DNA of 64,000 bases from an uncultured Moraxella sp. (GTDB taxonomy: Bacteria > Pseudomonadota > Gammaproteobacteria > Pseudomonadales > Moraxellaceae), in the NCBI RefSeq assembly GCF_945873075.1, contig NZ_CAMCBS010000002.1:1-64000 (forward strand), read 5' to 3'. This document shows, in pieces, positions 55,265 through 63,730 of the stretch (positions are counted from its first letter, which is position 1; the number at the start of each line of letters is the position of its first letter). A program made the position numbers and the translations under genes. The notes beneath the pieces were generated by a model that worked only from the letters and a program-made list of their open reading frames with translations, did not search any database and was not told the DNA's origin.

Positions 55265-55304
55265 ACAAAAAGTGGCAATTGATATCGCCACTTTTTGTTT
55301 TTGT
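55265..55304. terminator. Terminator between the M48 gene and yqeY
   Basis: Stem AAAAAGTGGC/GCCACTTTTT with a 10-base loop, then GTTTTT on the plus strand; the minus strand has a run of T as well. Serves the convergent units. Confidence 0.88.
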
Positions 55305-55333
55305 GGGTTTTGTTCAATTTTGATAAAAATTGA

Positions 55334-55780
55334 TTAACCTGCCAGTGCTTTTTTGACCAAGCCTGAAATCACCGCAGGGTCAGCTTGACCGACGGTTTTT
55401 TCTTTGACGGCATTCATCACTTTGCCCATATCTTTCATGCCAGCCGCACCAGTTTCGCTGATGGTTGCGGTGATGATGGCAGTGAGCTCATCATCAGACA
55501 GCTGTGCTGGTAGGAACTGCTCGATGATGGTGATTTCAAACTGTTCTTTTTGTGCCAAGTCTTCACGGCCATTGGCTTGATAGATGGTCAATGACTCTTG
55601 ACGCTGTTTGATTTGCTTTTGTAGTTGCTCAAGCACCGCTTTATCATCAAGCTCAATTTGGCTGTCAATCTCGATTTTTTTGAGTGCAGCTTGGACATTG
55701 CGTAGGACTTTGACGGTGTCCATTTCACGGGCTTTCATGGCGGTTTTGACCGCTTCGGTGAGTGTATCTTTTAGGCTCAT
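55334..55780 (-). CDS. yqeY: GatB/YqeY-domain protein
   Basis: 148 residues, all-alpha. MKAREMDTVKVLRNVQAALKKIEID, KQRQESLTIYQANGREDL and a C-terminal helix domain (MKDMGKVMNAVKEKTVG) are typical. Relatives of the GatB C-terminal tRNA-binding region; the role is unclear. GGAG precedes the ATG. Third in the engB-rsmI-yqeY unit, 42 bp after rsmI. Confidence 0.88.
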   Translation of the reverse strand: MSLKDTLTEAVKTAMKAREMDTVKVLRNVQAALKKIEIDSQIELDDKAVLEQLQKQIKQRQESLTIYQANGREDLAQKEQFEITIIEQFLPAQLSDDELTAIITATISETGAAGMKDMGKVMNAVKEKTVGQADPAVISGLVKKALAG

Positions 55781-55822
55781 TACTATTCTCCTGTGTTTAT
55801 ACCATTAAGTTTAAATTATATA

Positions 55823-56659
55823 TCATGCGTTTTGTAGAGCAAGCAGTCTATCATAGACGGCAGATTTTTTGAGCCCCAAGACATCAGCAACGACAGCGGC
55901 GGCTTTCTTGGGCGGTAGCTCTTGGGCGATGCGTAGTAGCCATGTGTCATAGTCTTGGACTTCTTGCTCGGTATCATCAGCGCCTGCCACGACGAGTACG
56001 ATTTCGCCTTTTTGTTGATTGGCGTCATTTTTGACAAAGTCAAGCAACTCGCCAAGTGGCAGTTTTTTGATGGTTTCAAAAGTTTTGGTTAATTCACGGC
56101 AAAGTGTTGCTTCACGATGTGCACCAAATACCGTCACCATATCGGCAAGACTGTCGATAATACGATGTGGCGCTTCATAAAAAATCAGCGTTTCAGTGCG
56201 GTTTTGCCATGCTTCTAGCGTCTTTTGTCTGCCATGACTTTTGGCGGGCAAAAACCCAATAAAACTAAACTTATCCGATGCCAAGCCTGCCGCTGACAAT
56301 GCCCCAATCATCGCACACGCACCGACAATCGGCACGACCGTGATGTCATGCTCATGCGCCGCCTTGACTAGGCGAAAACCGGGGTCAGACACCAGTGGCG
56401 TGCCTGCATCGCTGATGAGTGCAAGCGATTGCCCGCCGAGCAGTTTGTCAATCAATCGCTCGGTTTGGCTGTCGGCATTGTGCTCATGATAGGCGGTTGT
56501 CGGGGTAGTGATGTTAAAATAATTTAACAATTTACCTGATGTGCGAGTATCTTCGCAGGCGATGATATCGACGCTTTTGAGCGTATCGATGGCACGAGCG
56601 GTGATGTCAGACAGATTGCCAATCGGTGTGGCAACGATGTATAGCACGCCTTTATTCAT
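55823..56659 (-). CDS. rsmI: 16S rRNA (cytidine-1402 2'-O)-methyltransferase
   Basis: 278 residues, SAM-dependent tetrapyrrole-methylase fold. [17 protein letters not shown] at the start, the ACEDTR motif, and [17 protein letters not shown]. Methylates C1402 in the decoding centre. Its start overlaps the end of engB by eight bases. Confidence 0.93.
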   Translation of the reverse strand: MNKGVLYIVATPIGNLSDITARAIDTLKSVDIIACEDTRTSGKLLNYFNITTPTTAYHEHNADSQTERLIDKLLGGQSLALISDAGTPLVSDPGFRLVKAAHEHDITVVPIVGACAMIGALSAAGLASDKFSFIGFLPAKSHGRQKTLEAWQNRTETLIFYEAPHRIIDSLADMVTVFGAHREATLCRELTKTFETIKKLPLGELLDFVKNDANQQKGEIVLVVAGADDTEQEVQDYDTWLLRIAQELPPKKAAAVVADVLGLKKSAVYDRLLALQNA

Positions 56660-57395
56660 CGGTGGTTACCGCTTGAGTGTCAGTTGTGGCAGTGTCTGAT
56701 GGAGTATCTGTCTGAGTGCTGATATCAGCGTTGTCATTTGATGAAGTAGCATCATCAGCTTTGGCTTTATTATCAATCTCAGCTAAATGTAGCCATTCGC
56801 CAAGTATAAGCGCAAGCTCATCCATACCTTCTTTTTTGAGCGCCGAAAATAGCTGAATGCTAAATGGTAAATCCAGTGCTTGTAGCTGTTTTTTGGTGGC
56901 GAGTAGGGCAGCTTTTTGAGCGCCACGCTTTAGCTTATCTGACTTGGTCAATAGCACGTGCACAGGCAGACCGCCATCTTTTGCCCAGTGGAGCATCTGC
57001 TCATCAAAGTACTTAAGCGGATGGCGAATATCAGTCATCAAGACAAGCCCGACCAACGATTTGCGTGAGACCAGATATTCTTCTAGCTCTTTTTGCCACT
57101 TGATTTTCATGCTCTCAGGCACGGCGGCATAGCCATAACCCGGCAAATCAACGATGCGAGCTTCATCAGCCCCCACCTTAAAAAAGTTAATCATCTGCGT
57201 ACGCCCCGGGGTCTTGGATGAGCGGGCGAGTTGTTTTTGGTGGGTGATGGTGTTGATGGCGGATGACTTGCCAGCATTTGAGCGGCCAGCGAACGCCACT
57301 TCAAAGCCACTGTCTTCAGGGCAGAGCTTGAAAGTCGGTGCGGACATCAAAAAACTGGTTTGGTGAATTTTTTTTAAATAGTCGGTGCTGTTCAT
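56652..57395 (-). CDS. engB: Ribosome biogenesis GTPase EngB/YihA with acidic tail
   Basis: 247 residues from the ATG giving [10 protein letters not shown]1 [10 protein letters not shown]2 TPGRT, G3 DLPGYG, G4 TKSDK. It assists assembly of the 50S subunit and is essential in most bacteria. The usual length is about 200; here the C-terminus carries about 45 extra residues, a Thr/Asp/Ala-rich tail. Its stop region overlaps rsmI. Confidence 0.93.
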   Translation of the reverse strand: MNSTDYLKKIHQTSFLMSAPTFKLCPEDSGFEVAFAGRSNAGKSSAINTITHQKQLARSSKTPGRTQMINFFKVGADEARIVDLPGYGYAAVPESMKIKWQKELEEYLVSRKSLVGLVLMTDIRHPLKYFDEQMLHWAKDGGLPVHVLLTKSDKLKRGAQKAALLATKKQLQALDLPFSIQLFSALKKEGMDELALILGEWLHLAEIDNKAKADDATSSNDNADISTQTDTPSDTATTDTQAVTTDE

Positions 57396-57497
57396 GAGTT
57401 CAATATTGATAAGATTTTGGGCTAAGTTTACCACGAAGGGCGTCATCTTTAAAGGCAAAGTTTGGCAAAGTTGTGATATTGACACATGGTGCTTAAT

Positions 57498-57516
57498 AAT
57501 AATGACTATCATTCAA
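57498..57516. promoter_or_regulatory. Fur-box-like site
   Basis: The core ATAATGACTATCATT (57499-57513) matches 13 of 15 positions in the centre of the classical 19-bp Fur box. It lies about 100 bp upstream of engB and about 120 bp upstream of the cytochrome c5 start. Fur itself is encoded at 61.2 kb. Confidence 0.5.
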
Positions 57517-57636
57517 AAAAGCAGTTACCAAATTAGGCTTGTAATTACAAGAAAAATGCTGATAATAAAAGGCTAAAAGATGTGATAAGTTTTGGTATCC
57601 AACCAGCGTCATCATCCGATGCATAAGGAAAACTTA

Positions 57637-57936
57637 GTGAAACAATTAAGCCTAATGGCAACATTACTGTGCGTGGCTGTGGGCGTTGGTGCTCAGGCAT
57701 CAGCCGATGTTGCCAGCACTTACCAAAAAAGCTGCGCCGCTTGTCATGACAGTGGCAATCTGTCTGCGCCAAAAAAAGGCGATACGCAAGTTTGGCAAAA
57801 GCTCAAAACCCAAAAAGGCATGGATGGCTTGGTCAAATCCACTCGTCAAGGGATGCCGCAGATGCCTGCGATGGGTCTGTGCCAAACTTGTAGCGACAAA
57901 GAATTTGCCGAGTTGATTGACTATATGAGTAAATGA
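57637..57936 (+). CDS. Cytochrome c5-family monoheme protein
   Basis: 99 residues from a GTG, chosen because AAGGA is placed seven bases upstream and the resulting MKQLSLMATLL begins a perfect signal peptide (cleavage near ASA). One heme site CAACH, and two extra cysteines (CQTC) that form the disulfide typical of cytochrome c5. A periplasmic electron carrier of the respiratory chain. It is divergent from engB and followed by a strong terminator. Confidence 0.92.
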   Translation: MKQLSLMATLLCVAVGVGAQASADVASTYQKSCAACHDSGNLSAPKKGDTQVWQKLKTQKGMDGLVKSTRQGMPQMPAMGLCQTCSDKEFAELIDYMSK

Positions 57937-58009
57937 GCATGAGCAAATCAGCCGATGAGATTGTTAATGCCAAATGGTGCTGATTTGTTGTAGTGATGAC
58001 TAAAGATAG

Positions 58010-58052
58010 GATGGATTTTGACCAAAAAACGGACAAAATCCATCTTTTTTTT
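58010..58052 (+). terminator. Terminator of cytochrome c5
   Basis: 11-bp stem GATGGATTTTG/CAAAATCCATC and eight or more T residues. Confidence 0.92.
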
Positions 58053-58103
58053 GAAAAAATGTTACCAAACCCACAATTTTTGTAGGAAAATTTAGCCAAA
58101 CCT

Positions 58104-58112
58104 TGCTATAAT
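58104..58112 (+). promoter_or_regulatory. Extended -10 promoter of cytochrome c4
   Basis: TGC-TATAAT, a perfect extended -10, with no clear -35. The predicted leader is about 120 bases. Confidence 0.6.
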
Positions 58113-58238
58113 AGTCAGAAGTTTAGGAAGGTTATCCTGTTAATCGTTTTAGAATAGAAAACTGGCGCTGAATTTTGGATTGATTTCAGTCGCTATACAT
58201 ATACCCAAGACTTAGCCAAGTTAGTAGGAAATTGTCAT

Positions 58239-58931
58239 ATGAAACCTGCAAAAAAAGCAACTTTAGCCAAAATCGCCCTAGCTTCAGGGATTGGTCTTGC
58301 TAGCCTAAGTGCCAGCGCTTCTTATCCTGTGCCTGCCTATGACATCGCAGCAGGTAAAGTCATTGTTGATGTGAACTGTGCCGCTTGCCATGGTGCGAAC
58401 GGTGTCAGCCCATCGCCAATGCAGCCAAACCTTGGCGGTCAAAACATCAAATATCTATATAAGCAATTGGTGGATTTTAAGACCAAAGCACGCCGTAATG
58501 GTGTGATGGAGGCGCAGCTGGTTGGCCTAACTCAGCAAGATCTTGCTAATGTCGCAGGCTACTATGCCAATCAAGCGCCTTGGACACCAGGCTATGGTAA
58601 CAAGGCAACTTATGCTGCAGCAACTAAGCTATATCTAGGCGGTGATAAGACTCGTGGCGTGATTCCATGTGCAGGCTGTCATGATCCAAAAGGTGCAGGT
58701 AATGCCTTTGCCGCATTCCCACGCCTAGGCGGTCAGCATGCGACTTATTTGGCAACTCAGCTAAAACTATTCCGTGCTGCAGGTCGTCAAGATGAAGTGG
58801 CTACCGATATGGAAGTGCGTACCAATGACTCAGTCAAAAAAGGCGAGCCAGGTATGATGCAAATCGTCGCATCGAAGCTGTCTGATCGTGACATCAAGAT
58901 TCTATCAGAATTCTTGACAGCGGTTCACTAA
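58239..58931 (+). CDS. Diheme cytochrome c4
   Basis: 230 residues. A signal peptide with cleavage near SASA-S (about residue 28), then two class I cytochrome c domains with CAACH (about 46-50) and CAGCH (about 144-148), and the Met ligands further on (MQPNLGG, PGMMQIVASKLSD). c4 carries electrons from the quinol-cytochrome c branch to the terminal oxidases or nitrogen-oxide reductases. Terminated by a GC-rich hairpin 20 bp after the stop. Confidence 0.94.
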   Translation: MKPAKKATLAKIALASGIGLASLSASASYPVPAYDIAAGKVIVDVNCAACHGANGVSPSPMQPNLGGQNIKYLYKQLVDFKTKARRNGVMEAQLVGLTQQDLANVAGYYANQAPWTPGYGNKATYAAATKLYLGGDKTRGVIPCAGCHDPKGAGNAFAAFPRLGGQHATYLATQLKLFRAAGRQDEVATDMEVRTNDSVKKGEPGMMQIVASKLSDRDIKILSEFLTAVH

Positions 58932-58946
58932 TCGTAAGCTGAATGC

Positions 58947-58972
58947 AAAAAAGCCCCGTTTGGGGTTTTTTT
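58947..58972 (+). terminator. Terminator of cytochrome c4
   Basis: Short stem with GCCCC/GGGG(T) and a run of seven T residues, preceded by A residues that extend the stem. Confidence 0.85.
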
Positions 58973-59092
58973 ATTGATGGCAGGGCGGTAAAACGGTCTT
59001 GGCAGGCTTGGTGTAAGCCAAGATTGATGGGGTTTAAATTGATAGGGCTTAAGATGGCAGTATGAACAATTGCACATCTTGACCAAATTTAA

Positions 59093-59101
59093 TGCTAAAA
59101 T
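59093..59101 (+). promoter_or_regulatory. Extended -10 promoter of the membrane protein gene
   Basis: TGC-TAAAAT, identical in the -10 to the valS promoter, 30 bp before the start codon chosen. Confidence 0.45.
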
Positions 59102-59130
59102 AGCACAAACTTTTACTCATGGTGAAAACT

Positions 59131-60213
59131 ATGCTACATCGTTATATGGTCTTTTTTGTGGCGAGCAGTTTGCCACTGTTGTTTGTTGGTCAAATCGCCC
59201 CAAACATGGCCAGAGAGTTGGACTTTTGGGTGCTGTGGTTCATTGCCATGGTGGTTGTCGGTCTGCCTGTGCTATTTGCTGAATTTGCGTTGTCGGCTCG
59301 CTCGGGGCAGACACCTTGGCAAGGGATGCAAAAGCTGACCCGTGAAGCGGATGCCAGCCTTGTTTGGCGTGGCTTTGCGGTGCTGTCTGTGTTGGTGGCG
59401 ATTTTGATTGCATCAAGCATCAGTGCTCGTATCGCTACAGGTGCGATGTCGCAGTTTAGTGAGATGAGTCGTACTATTGGCGTACCAAGCTTTGGTGTGG
59501 CGGCGGGCGTGTCGGTGGTGGCACTGATTTTAAGCTTGCTCAAGGCTCGTCTGCTACCCGTGGGGATGTTACTTGTCATTGCAGGCTCGATGATTGCCCT
59601 GTTTGACAGCTCGGTGAGCGTGCCTGTGATGACGGATGTTAGCCTTGGTGAATGGGCAAAGGCGGTGGTGCTAGCACTGCTGTGCGTTGGCGTGGGTAGC
59701 GGTCTGTACTGGTTTGGCGGGATGAGTATTGCACCGCATCTGATGCAGGCCAAAAAATCTTTGACAGGCTTTATTGTACCTATTTGGCTTACTCAGCTGA
59801 TTTTTGGGGCGTTTGCACTGCTTGCCGGTAATGCTTTGGTGACTTTGCCATCGTTTATTGTGACAAGTCTGGGTATGCTGTTGATTGCATCATTTATGCT
59901 GTATTACGCAGGGATGCAGTTGATGGCACGCTTTGGTATGGTGCTTGGCTTGGTGGCGACTTTGGTGCTGACTTTGGCTTTGAGCGTTGCGCCTGTGCAG
60001 GCGTTATTGATGGCGCTGATTGCGCTAAGCCTAGTGGCGGTGCTGCTGCTGTCGGTGTTTTCAGGCTTTGTGATGAAAATTAGTCATCTAAGAAAGGCGC
60101 TGAATTTCAATAGTGAGATGCGTTATAACCTGTGGCGTGTGCTGGTGCGTATCATTGTGCCGATTGCCATTGTGGTAGCAGTGGTGGGATTGGTGCTTGA
60201 ATGGCTACAATGA
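59131..60213 (+). CDS. Polytopic membrane protein, NSS-transporter-like and divergent
   Basis: 360 residues from the ATG giving MLHRYMVFF (GGTGA upstream); an earlier in-frame ATG adds four residues. About ten membrane helices. The second helix region LPVLFAEFALSARSGQTPW resembles the GIPLLFAELALGRR segment of the sodium:neurotransmitter symporter family, and the following region fits a shortened NSS fold; the canonical ion-binding first helix is not evident. Transport function is doubtful. Its stop overlaps the rnfH start (ATGA), so the two are coupled. Confidence 0.5.
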   Translation: MLHRYMVFFVASSLPLLFVGQIAPNMARELDFWVLWFIAMVVVGLPVLFAEFALSARSGQTPWQGMQKLTREADASLVWRGFAVLSVLVAILIASSISARIATGAMSQFSEMSRTIGVPSFGVAAGVSVVALILSLLKARLLPVGMLLVIAGSMIALFDSSVSVPVMTDVSLGEWAKAVVLALLCVGVGSGLYWFGGMSIAPHLMQAKKSLTGFIVPIWLTQLIFGAFALLAGNALVTLPSFIVTSLGMLLIASFMLYYAGMQLMARFGMVLGLVATLVLTLALSVAPVQALLMALIALSLVAVLLLSVFSGFVMKISHLRKALNFNSEMRYNLWRVLVRIIVPIAIVVAVVGLVLEWLQ

Positions 60214-60554
60214 TTGAGATTGCCATCAGCCATGTGAGTGCTGATGGCAAGCAGTATTATCAAGAGCTGTCAGTGCCTGTAGGCACAACTGTCATGCAAG
60301 CGATCGGTATGAGCGACTGCGACACGCAAGATACGCTTGCATGGTTTGGCGCATGGTGCGATGAACATCAAGCCGATGAGCCCAATCATAAGGCATGGTA
60401 TGTCGGCATCTATAGTCAAAAAGTGCGCCTAGATACCATGCTGACAGATGGTGATCGGGTAGAGATTTATCGAGCTTTGACCATCGATCCGATGGCAAAA
60501 CGCAAATCCAAATCCAAAGTTACGCTCAAAAAACTTGGCTATAAACCGCTATAA
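60210..60554 (+). CDS. rnfH: RnfH-family ubiquitin-like protein
   Basis: 114 residues from the ATG giving MIEIAISHV. Beta-grasp fold with the pattern SVPVGTTVMQAI and VGIYSQKVRLDTMLTDGDRVEIYRAL; a basic C-terminal tail (KRKSKSK). RnfH is named for the Rnf complex, but in gammaproteobacteria it usually sits near bamE or ratA, as here. No Rnf genes adjoin. Function not established. Confidence 0.9.
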   Translation: MIEIAISHVSADGKQYYQELSVPVGTTVMQAIGMSDCDTQDTLAWFGAWCDEHQADEPNHKAWYVGIYSQKVRLDTMLTDGDRVEIYRALTIDPMAKRKSKSKVTLKKLGYKPL

Positions 60555-60592
60555 AAAATCCGCTCTAGGGCGGACTTTTTATACATATCAAA

Positions 60593-60979
60593 TCAATGAC
60601 GAGTCGCAGGCAGGCTGTCTTTGCCATCAATACGCACGACACGACCTTGATTATCAAAATAAATGCTTAGATATTGGCTGGCATCTTTGACATTCGGTTT
60701 TTTCTTTCTTTTGCCATCAGTGCCTGCGGTGTAGTCATACAGATAGTCCCAGCGGTTTGGCGCAAGCGTATCACGCATCGATGGTGAGCCAAGTAGATAC
60801 AGGACTTGGTTGGCGTTCATGCCGATTTGTACCTTATCCGCCTGTGCTTGAGATAATGGCGTACCTTGTGGCAAATCAATGGTATAAACACGAAACACAT
60901 TACAGCCTGTCAAAGCAAGCATCGCCACCAATCCGATGCTGGCAAATTTTAAAAGCGTTGATTTTTTTGTGGTTTGCAT
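60593..60979 (-). CDS. bamE: Outer-membrane assembly lipoprotein BamE (SmpA/OmlA)
   Basis: 128 residues from the ATG giving MQTTKKST (GGGAG just upstream, inside the longer frame). Lipobox LTGC, then the BamE fold with YTIDLPQG, VQIGMNANQVLYLLGSPSM, and YLSIYFDNQGRVVRI. Part of the BAM complex that inserts beta-barrel proteins into the outer membrane. It is divergent from fur, a conserved pairing in gammaproteobacteria. Confidence 0.94.
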   Translation of the reverse strand: MQTTKKSTLLKFASIGLVAMLALTGCNVFRVYTIDLPQGTPLSQAQADKVQIGMNANQVLYLLGSPSMRDTLAPNRWDYLYDYTAGTDGKRKKKPNVKDASQYLSIYFDNQGRVVRIDGKDSLPATRH

Positions 60980-61220
60980 GGTTGCTCCCATGGATAAACG
61001 GTTAATCAGACCATATTAAACATAACGCATCGATTATGCAAGTAAATTTGGCAAGTTTGGGCGTTGATTTTACATTTTTATAAGACTTATCCATGATTTG
61101 GTAAAACTCATCGTGATGTTTTGCTCGCAGTTACGATTTAAAGGTGCAACATTGCGTTTTTTGTGGTAAATTATGGCTTATCTATACATTGTTATATTTT
61201 GAGATTTTTAAGGGTTGATT

Positions 61221-61655
61221 ATGGCTTTTACAAATAAAGATTTGCGCAAAGCAGGACTGAAGGTAACGCTACCACGCATCAAAATTCTTGAACTGCTTGA
61301 AAATGCCGAACACCACCACATGAGCGCCGAAGATGTCTATCGTGCCTTGGCGGAGCAGGGCGAAGATGTGGGTTTGGCGACGGTGTATCGTGTGCTGACC
61401 CAGTTTGAGCAAGCAGGTATCGTTGAGCGTCATAATTTTGAGAATAATTTATCGGTATTTGAAATCGTCCAAGATGAGCATCATGACCATTTGGTGTGTG
61501 ATGTTTGTGGCAAGATTGTTGAGTTTCATAACGAAATCATTGAAGCTGAACAGTTTAAAGTGGCTGAAGAGCACGGCTTTAAGCTATCAGGTCATTCGCT
61601 GGTGCTGTATGGTGTGTGCGACAGTAGCGAATGCCAAAAAACCGCCGAAAGTTAA
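61221..61655 (+). CDS. fur: Ferric uptake regulator
   Basis: 144 residues from the ATG giving MAFTNKDLR; the TTG two codons earlier is unlikely. The winged helix (HHMSAEDVYRAL, GLATVYRVLTQFE) and metal-binding sequence DEHHDHLVCDVCGKIVEFHNEIIE, with a second cysteine pair near the end (GVCDSSEC). Iron-dependent repressor of uptake and storage genes. The upstream region has a possible promoter, TTGTGG (61161) and TATACA (61183). Confidence 0.96.
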   Translation: MAFTNKDLRKAGLKVTLPRIKILELLENAEHHHMSAEDVYRALAEQGEDVGLATVYRVLTQFEQAGIVERHNFENNLSVFEIVQDEHHDHLVCDVCGKIVEFHNEIIEAEQFKVAEEHGFKLSGHSLVLYGVCDSSECQKTAES

Positions 61656-61727
61656 GCAGTTTAAGCAACAGCTAATCGGTGGCTGATAAGCTAAATCAGT
61701 CAAATTGGTAAATAAAAAGCCTTTATC

Positions 61728-61764
61728 AAAGCTTGGCAGTGCGTTCATTGCCAAGCTTTTTATT
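61728..61764. terminator. Terminator between fur and pilT
   Basis: 11-bp perfect stem AAAGCTTGGCA/TGCCAAGCTTT, then TTTTATTT on the plus strand; on the minus strand a weaker T-rich tail. Convergent genes. Confidence 0.88.
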
Positions 61765-61814
61765 TATCCAACCAAGCCAAATTGTCAAAACAAAGCTAGA
61801 TTGTTAAAAAAGCA

Positions 61815-62852
61815 TCAAAACAAAGCGCTGTCGCTTGCGTGCTCACGAGCGGTATCGATGCTGATTTTGCCTTGTGCGAGTAGGGCTTTGAGCGATTGAT
61901 CAAGGCTAATCATGCCGTGTGCTTGCGAAGTTTGGATCACTGATTGTAGCTGTGATGGTTTATTTTCACGAATCAAATTGGCAACCGCAGGCGTGCGTGT
62001 CAAAATCTCAAATGCAGGCATACGACCGCCACCTGTGGCAGGTAGTAGTCGCTGAGCGATGACAGCGGTGAGCGAGTCGGCAAGCATGGTGCGAATCAGT
62101 GATTTTTCGGCGGCATCAAAGACATCGACAATGCGATCGATGCTTTTGACGGCGCTGGTGGTATGTAGTGTGGCAAGCACCAAATGCCCTGTCTCTGCTG
62201 CGGTGAGTGCTAGACGAATGGTCGTCAAATCACGCATTTCACCCACCAAAATCACATCAGGATCTTCACGCAGGCTCGCTCGCAATGCTTGCTCAAAGCT
62301 GTGCGTATCTCGTCCGACTTGACGCTGAGTGATGAGCGATGCGCCGGATGTATGGATAAACTCAATCGGGTCTTCGATGGTGATGATGTGCGCTTGGCGA
62401 GTGTGATTGATGTGGTTTATGATGGCGGACAGCGTGGTTGATTTGCCCGAGCCTGTCGCCCCTGTGACAAGCACAAGCCCTGTATGCTGATTGGCAATCG
62501 GCGTGATGAGCGGCGCAATCCCAAGCGCATCAAGGCTTGGCACGGATGATGGAATGACACGAAACACCGCCCCTGCACCCATTTGCCCAAAAAACGCATT
62601 CACCCGAAAGCGAGCCGTAGCCGTCTGTATGCCAAAATCCAGCTCTTTTTGGCTTTGCCAAGTCTGATACTCATCAGTACTCATCACCGAGCGCATCATC
62701 TCAAGTACCGTCTGATGGCTGAGCGTGGGTAGCTGAAGTGGCATCATCTGCCCATCAATACGAGCCATCACCGGCTGATGTGCTGATAGGTGCAAATCGG
62801 ATGCGCCTTTTGCGTGTGCAAAGCTAAGTAGGTCGGTCAAATTCGGTGTCAT
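61815..62852 (-). CDS. pilT: Type IV pilus retraction ATPase PilT
   Basis: 345 residues from the ATG giving MTPNLTDLL, the family length. SDLHLS near the start, Walker A GATGSGKST, the Asp box IEDPIEF, Walker B ILVGEMRDLTT and the His box GHLVLATLHT, plus the C-terminal AVANLIREN retraction motif. It disassembles pilin fibres for twitching and natural uptake of DNA. Divergent from yggS, a pairing conserved in Pseudomonas-type genomes. Confidence 0.95.
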   Translation of the reverse strand: MTPNLTDLLSFAHAKGASDLHLSAHQPVMARIDGQMMPLQLPTLSHQTVLEMMRSVMSTDEYQTWQSQKELDFGIQTATARFRVNAFFGQMGAGAVFRVIPSSVPSLDALGIAPLITPIANQHTGLVLVTGATGSGKSTTLSAIINHINHTRQAHIITIEDPIEFIHTSGASLITQRQVGRDTHSFEQALRASLREDPDVILVGEMRDLTTIRLALTAAETGHLVLATLHTTSAVKSIDRIVDVFDAAEKSLIRTMLADSLTAVIAQRLLPATGGGRMPAFEILTRTPAVANLIRENKPSQLQSVIQTSQAHGMISLDQSLKALLAQGKISIDTAREHASDSALF

Positions 62853-62924
62853 TTTATTATCGCTAAAATTAGATGTGCTTATTAAAGCAAAACTTGGCAA
62901 AATACACAAGCCATCAGCAAATTA

Positions 62925-62933
62925 TGCTACAAT
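62925..62933 (+). promoter_or_regulatory. Extended -10 promoter of yggS
   Basis: TGC-TACAAT, 36 bp before the ATG. Confidence 0.5.
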
Positions 62934-62968
62934 ATTTATCATAAAAACAGCCAAACGATAGGTGCGCT

Positions 62969-63676
62969 ATGTCATCACAAGATGTTCAAAATTATGATAA
63001 AAATGAATTACTTAATAATTATCAAGCTGTCAAATCTGCACTAGATACTGCCAATAGGCTTGCCAATCGTACAGACAGCCCCTGTGGATTGATTGCGGTG
63101 TCCAAGACCAAGCCTGCTGCTATGATTGCTGATTTGGTGGCGATTGGGCAGCAGGATTTTGGCGAGAATTACTTACAAGAAGCACTTGGCAAAATCGATA
63201 CGCTCAAAGATTTGCCCATCACTTGGCATTATATCGGCAGTATTCAGCGCAACAAAACTCGTGATATCGCCAAATATTTTGATTGGGTGCATACCATCGA
63301 GCGAGATGTCATCGCCAAGCGACTGAATGAACAGCGAGCAGGATTGCCACCCTTGAATGTGCTTATCCAAGTCAATATCGATGATGAAGACAGCAAGTCT
63401 GGCTGTCTGCCTGATGAGTTGCCGTCACTTATCCGTGCGATGATGGATTATGAGAATTTACACCTGCGTGGACTGATGGTCATTCCTGATAAGGCAGGCA
63501 GTGATGCCTTTGTCCGTACTAAGGCGTTATTTGATGCGATGGCAGAGCAGTTTGAGCTACCACACTGGGACAGTCTAAGTATGGGGATGAGCCATGATAT
63601 GACGGATGCGGTGGCGCAGGGGGCGACGATGGTGCGTGTCGGCACGGCGATTTTTGGTGCACGAGATTATAGCTAG
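62969..63676 (+). CDS. yggS: YggS-family PLP-binding protein
   Basis: 235 residues, TIM-barrel PLP protein of the PLPBP/COG0325 family. The cofactor Lys is in AVSKTKP (K47), and the family pattern FGENYLQEA, WHYIGSIQRNKTRDI and SMGMSHDM follow. It keeps pyridoxal phosphate and amino-acid homeostasis in balance. Downstream, nnrS begins 54 bp after the stop. Confidence 0.95.
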   Translation: MSSQDVQNYDKNELLNNYQAVKSALDTANRLANRTDSPCGLIAVSKTKPAAMIADLVAIGQQDFGENYLQEALGKIDTLKDLPITWHYIGSIQRNKTRDIAKYFDWVHTIERDVIAKRLNEQRAGLPPLNVLIQVNIDDEDSKSGCLPDELPSLIRAMMDYENLHLRGLMVIPDKAGSDAFVRTKALFDAMAEQFELPHWDSLSMGMSHDMTDAVAQGATMVRVGTAIFGARDYS

Positions 63677-63730
63677 CGTAGGGAGAAAGCTTGTCATCAT
63701 AATCATTAAACATACAAATAAGGTTAAGTC

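Larger units (their letters stand above)
57937..58238. other. Intergenic region cytochrome c5 / cytochrome c4
   Basis: About 300 bp with the c5 terminator (58010-58052) and the c4 promoter (58104-58112). No gene is seen. Confidence 0.6.
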
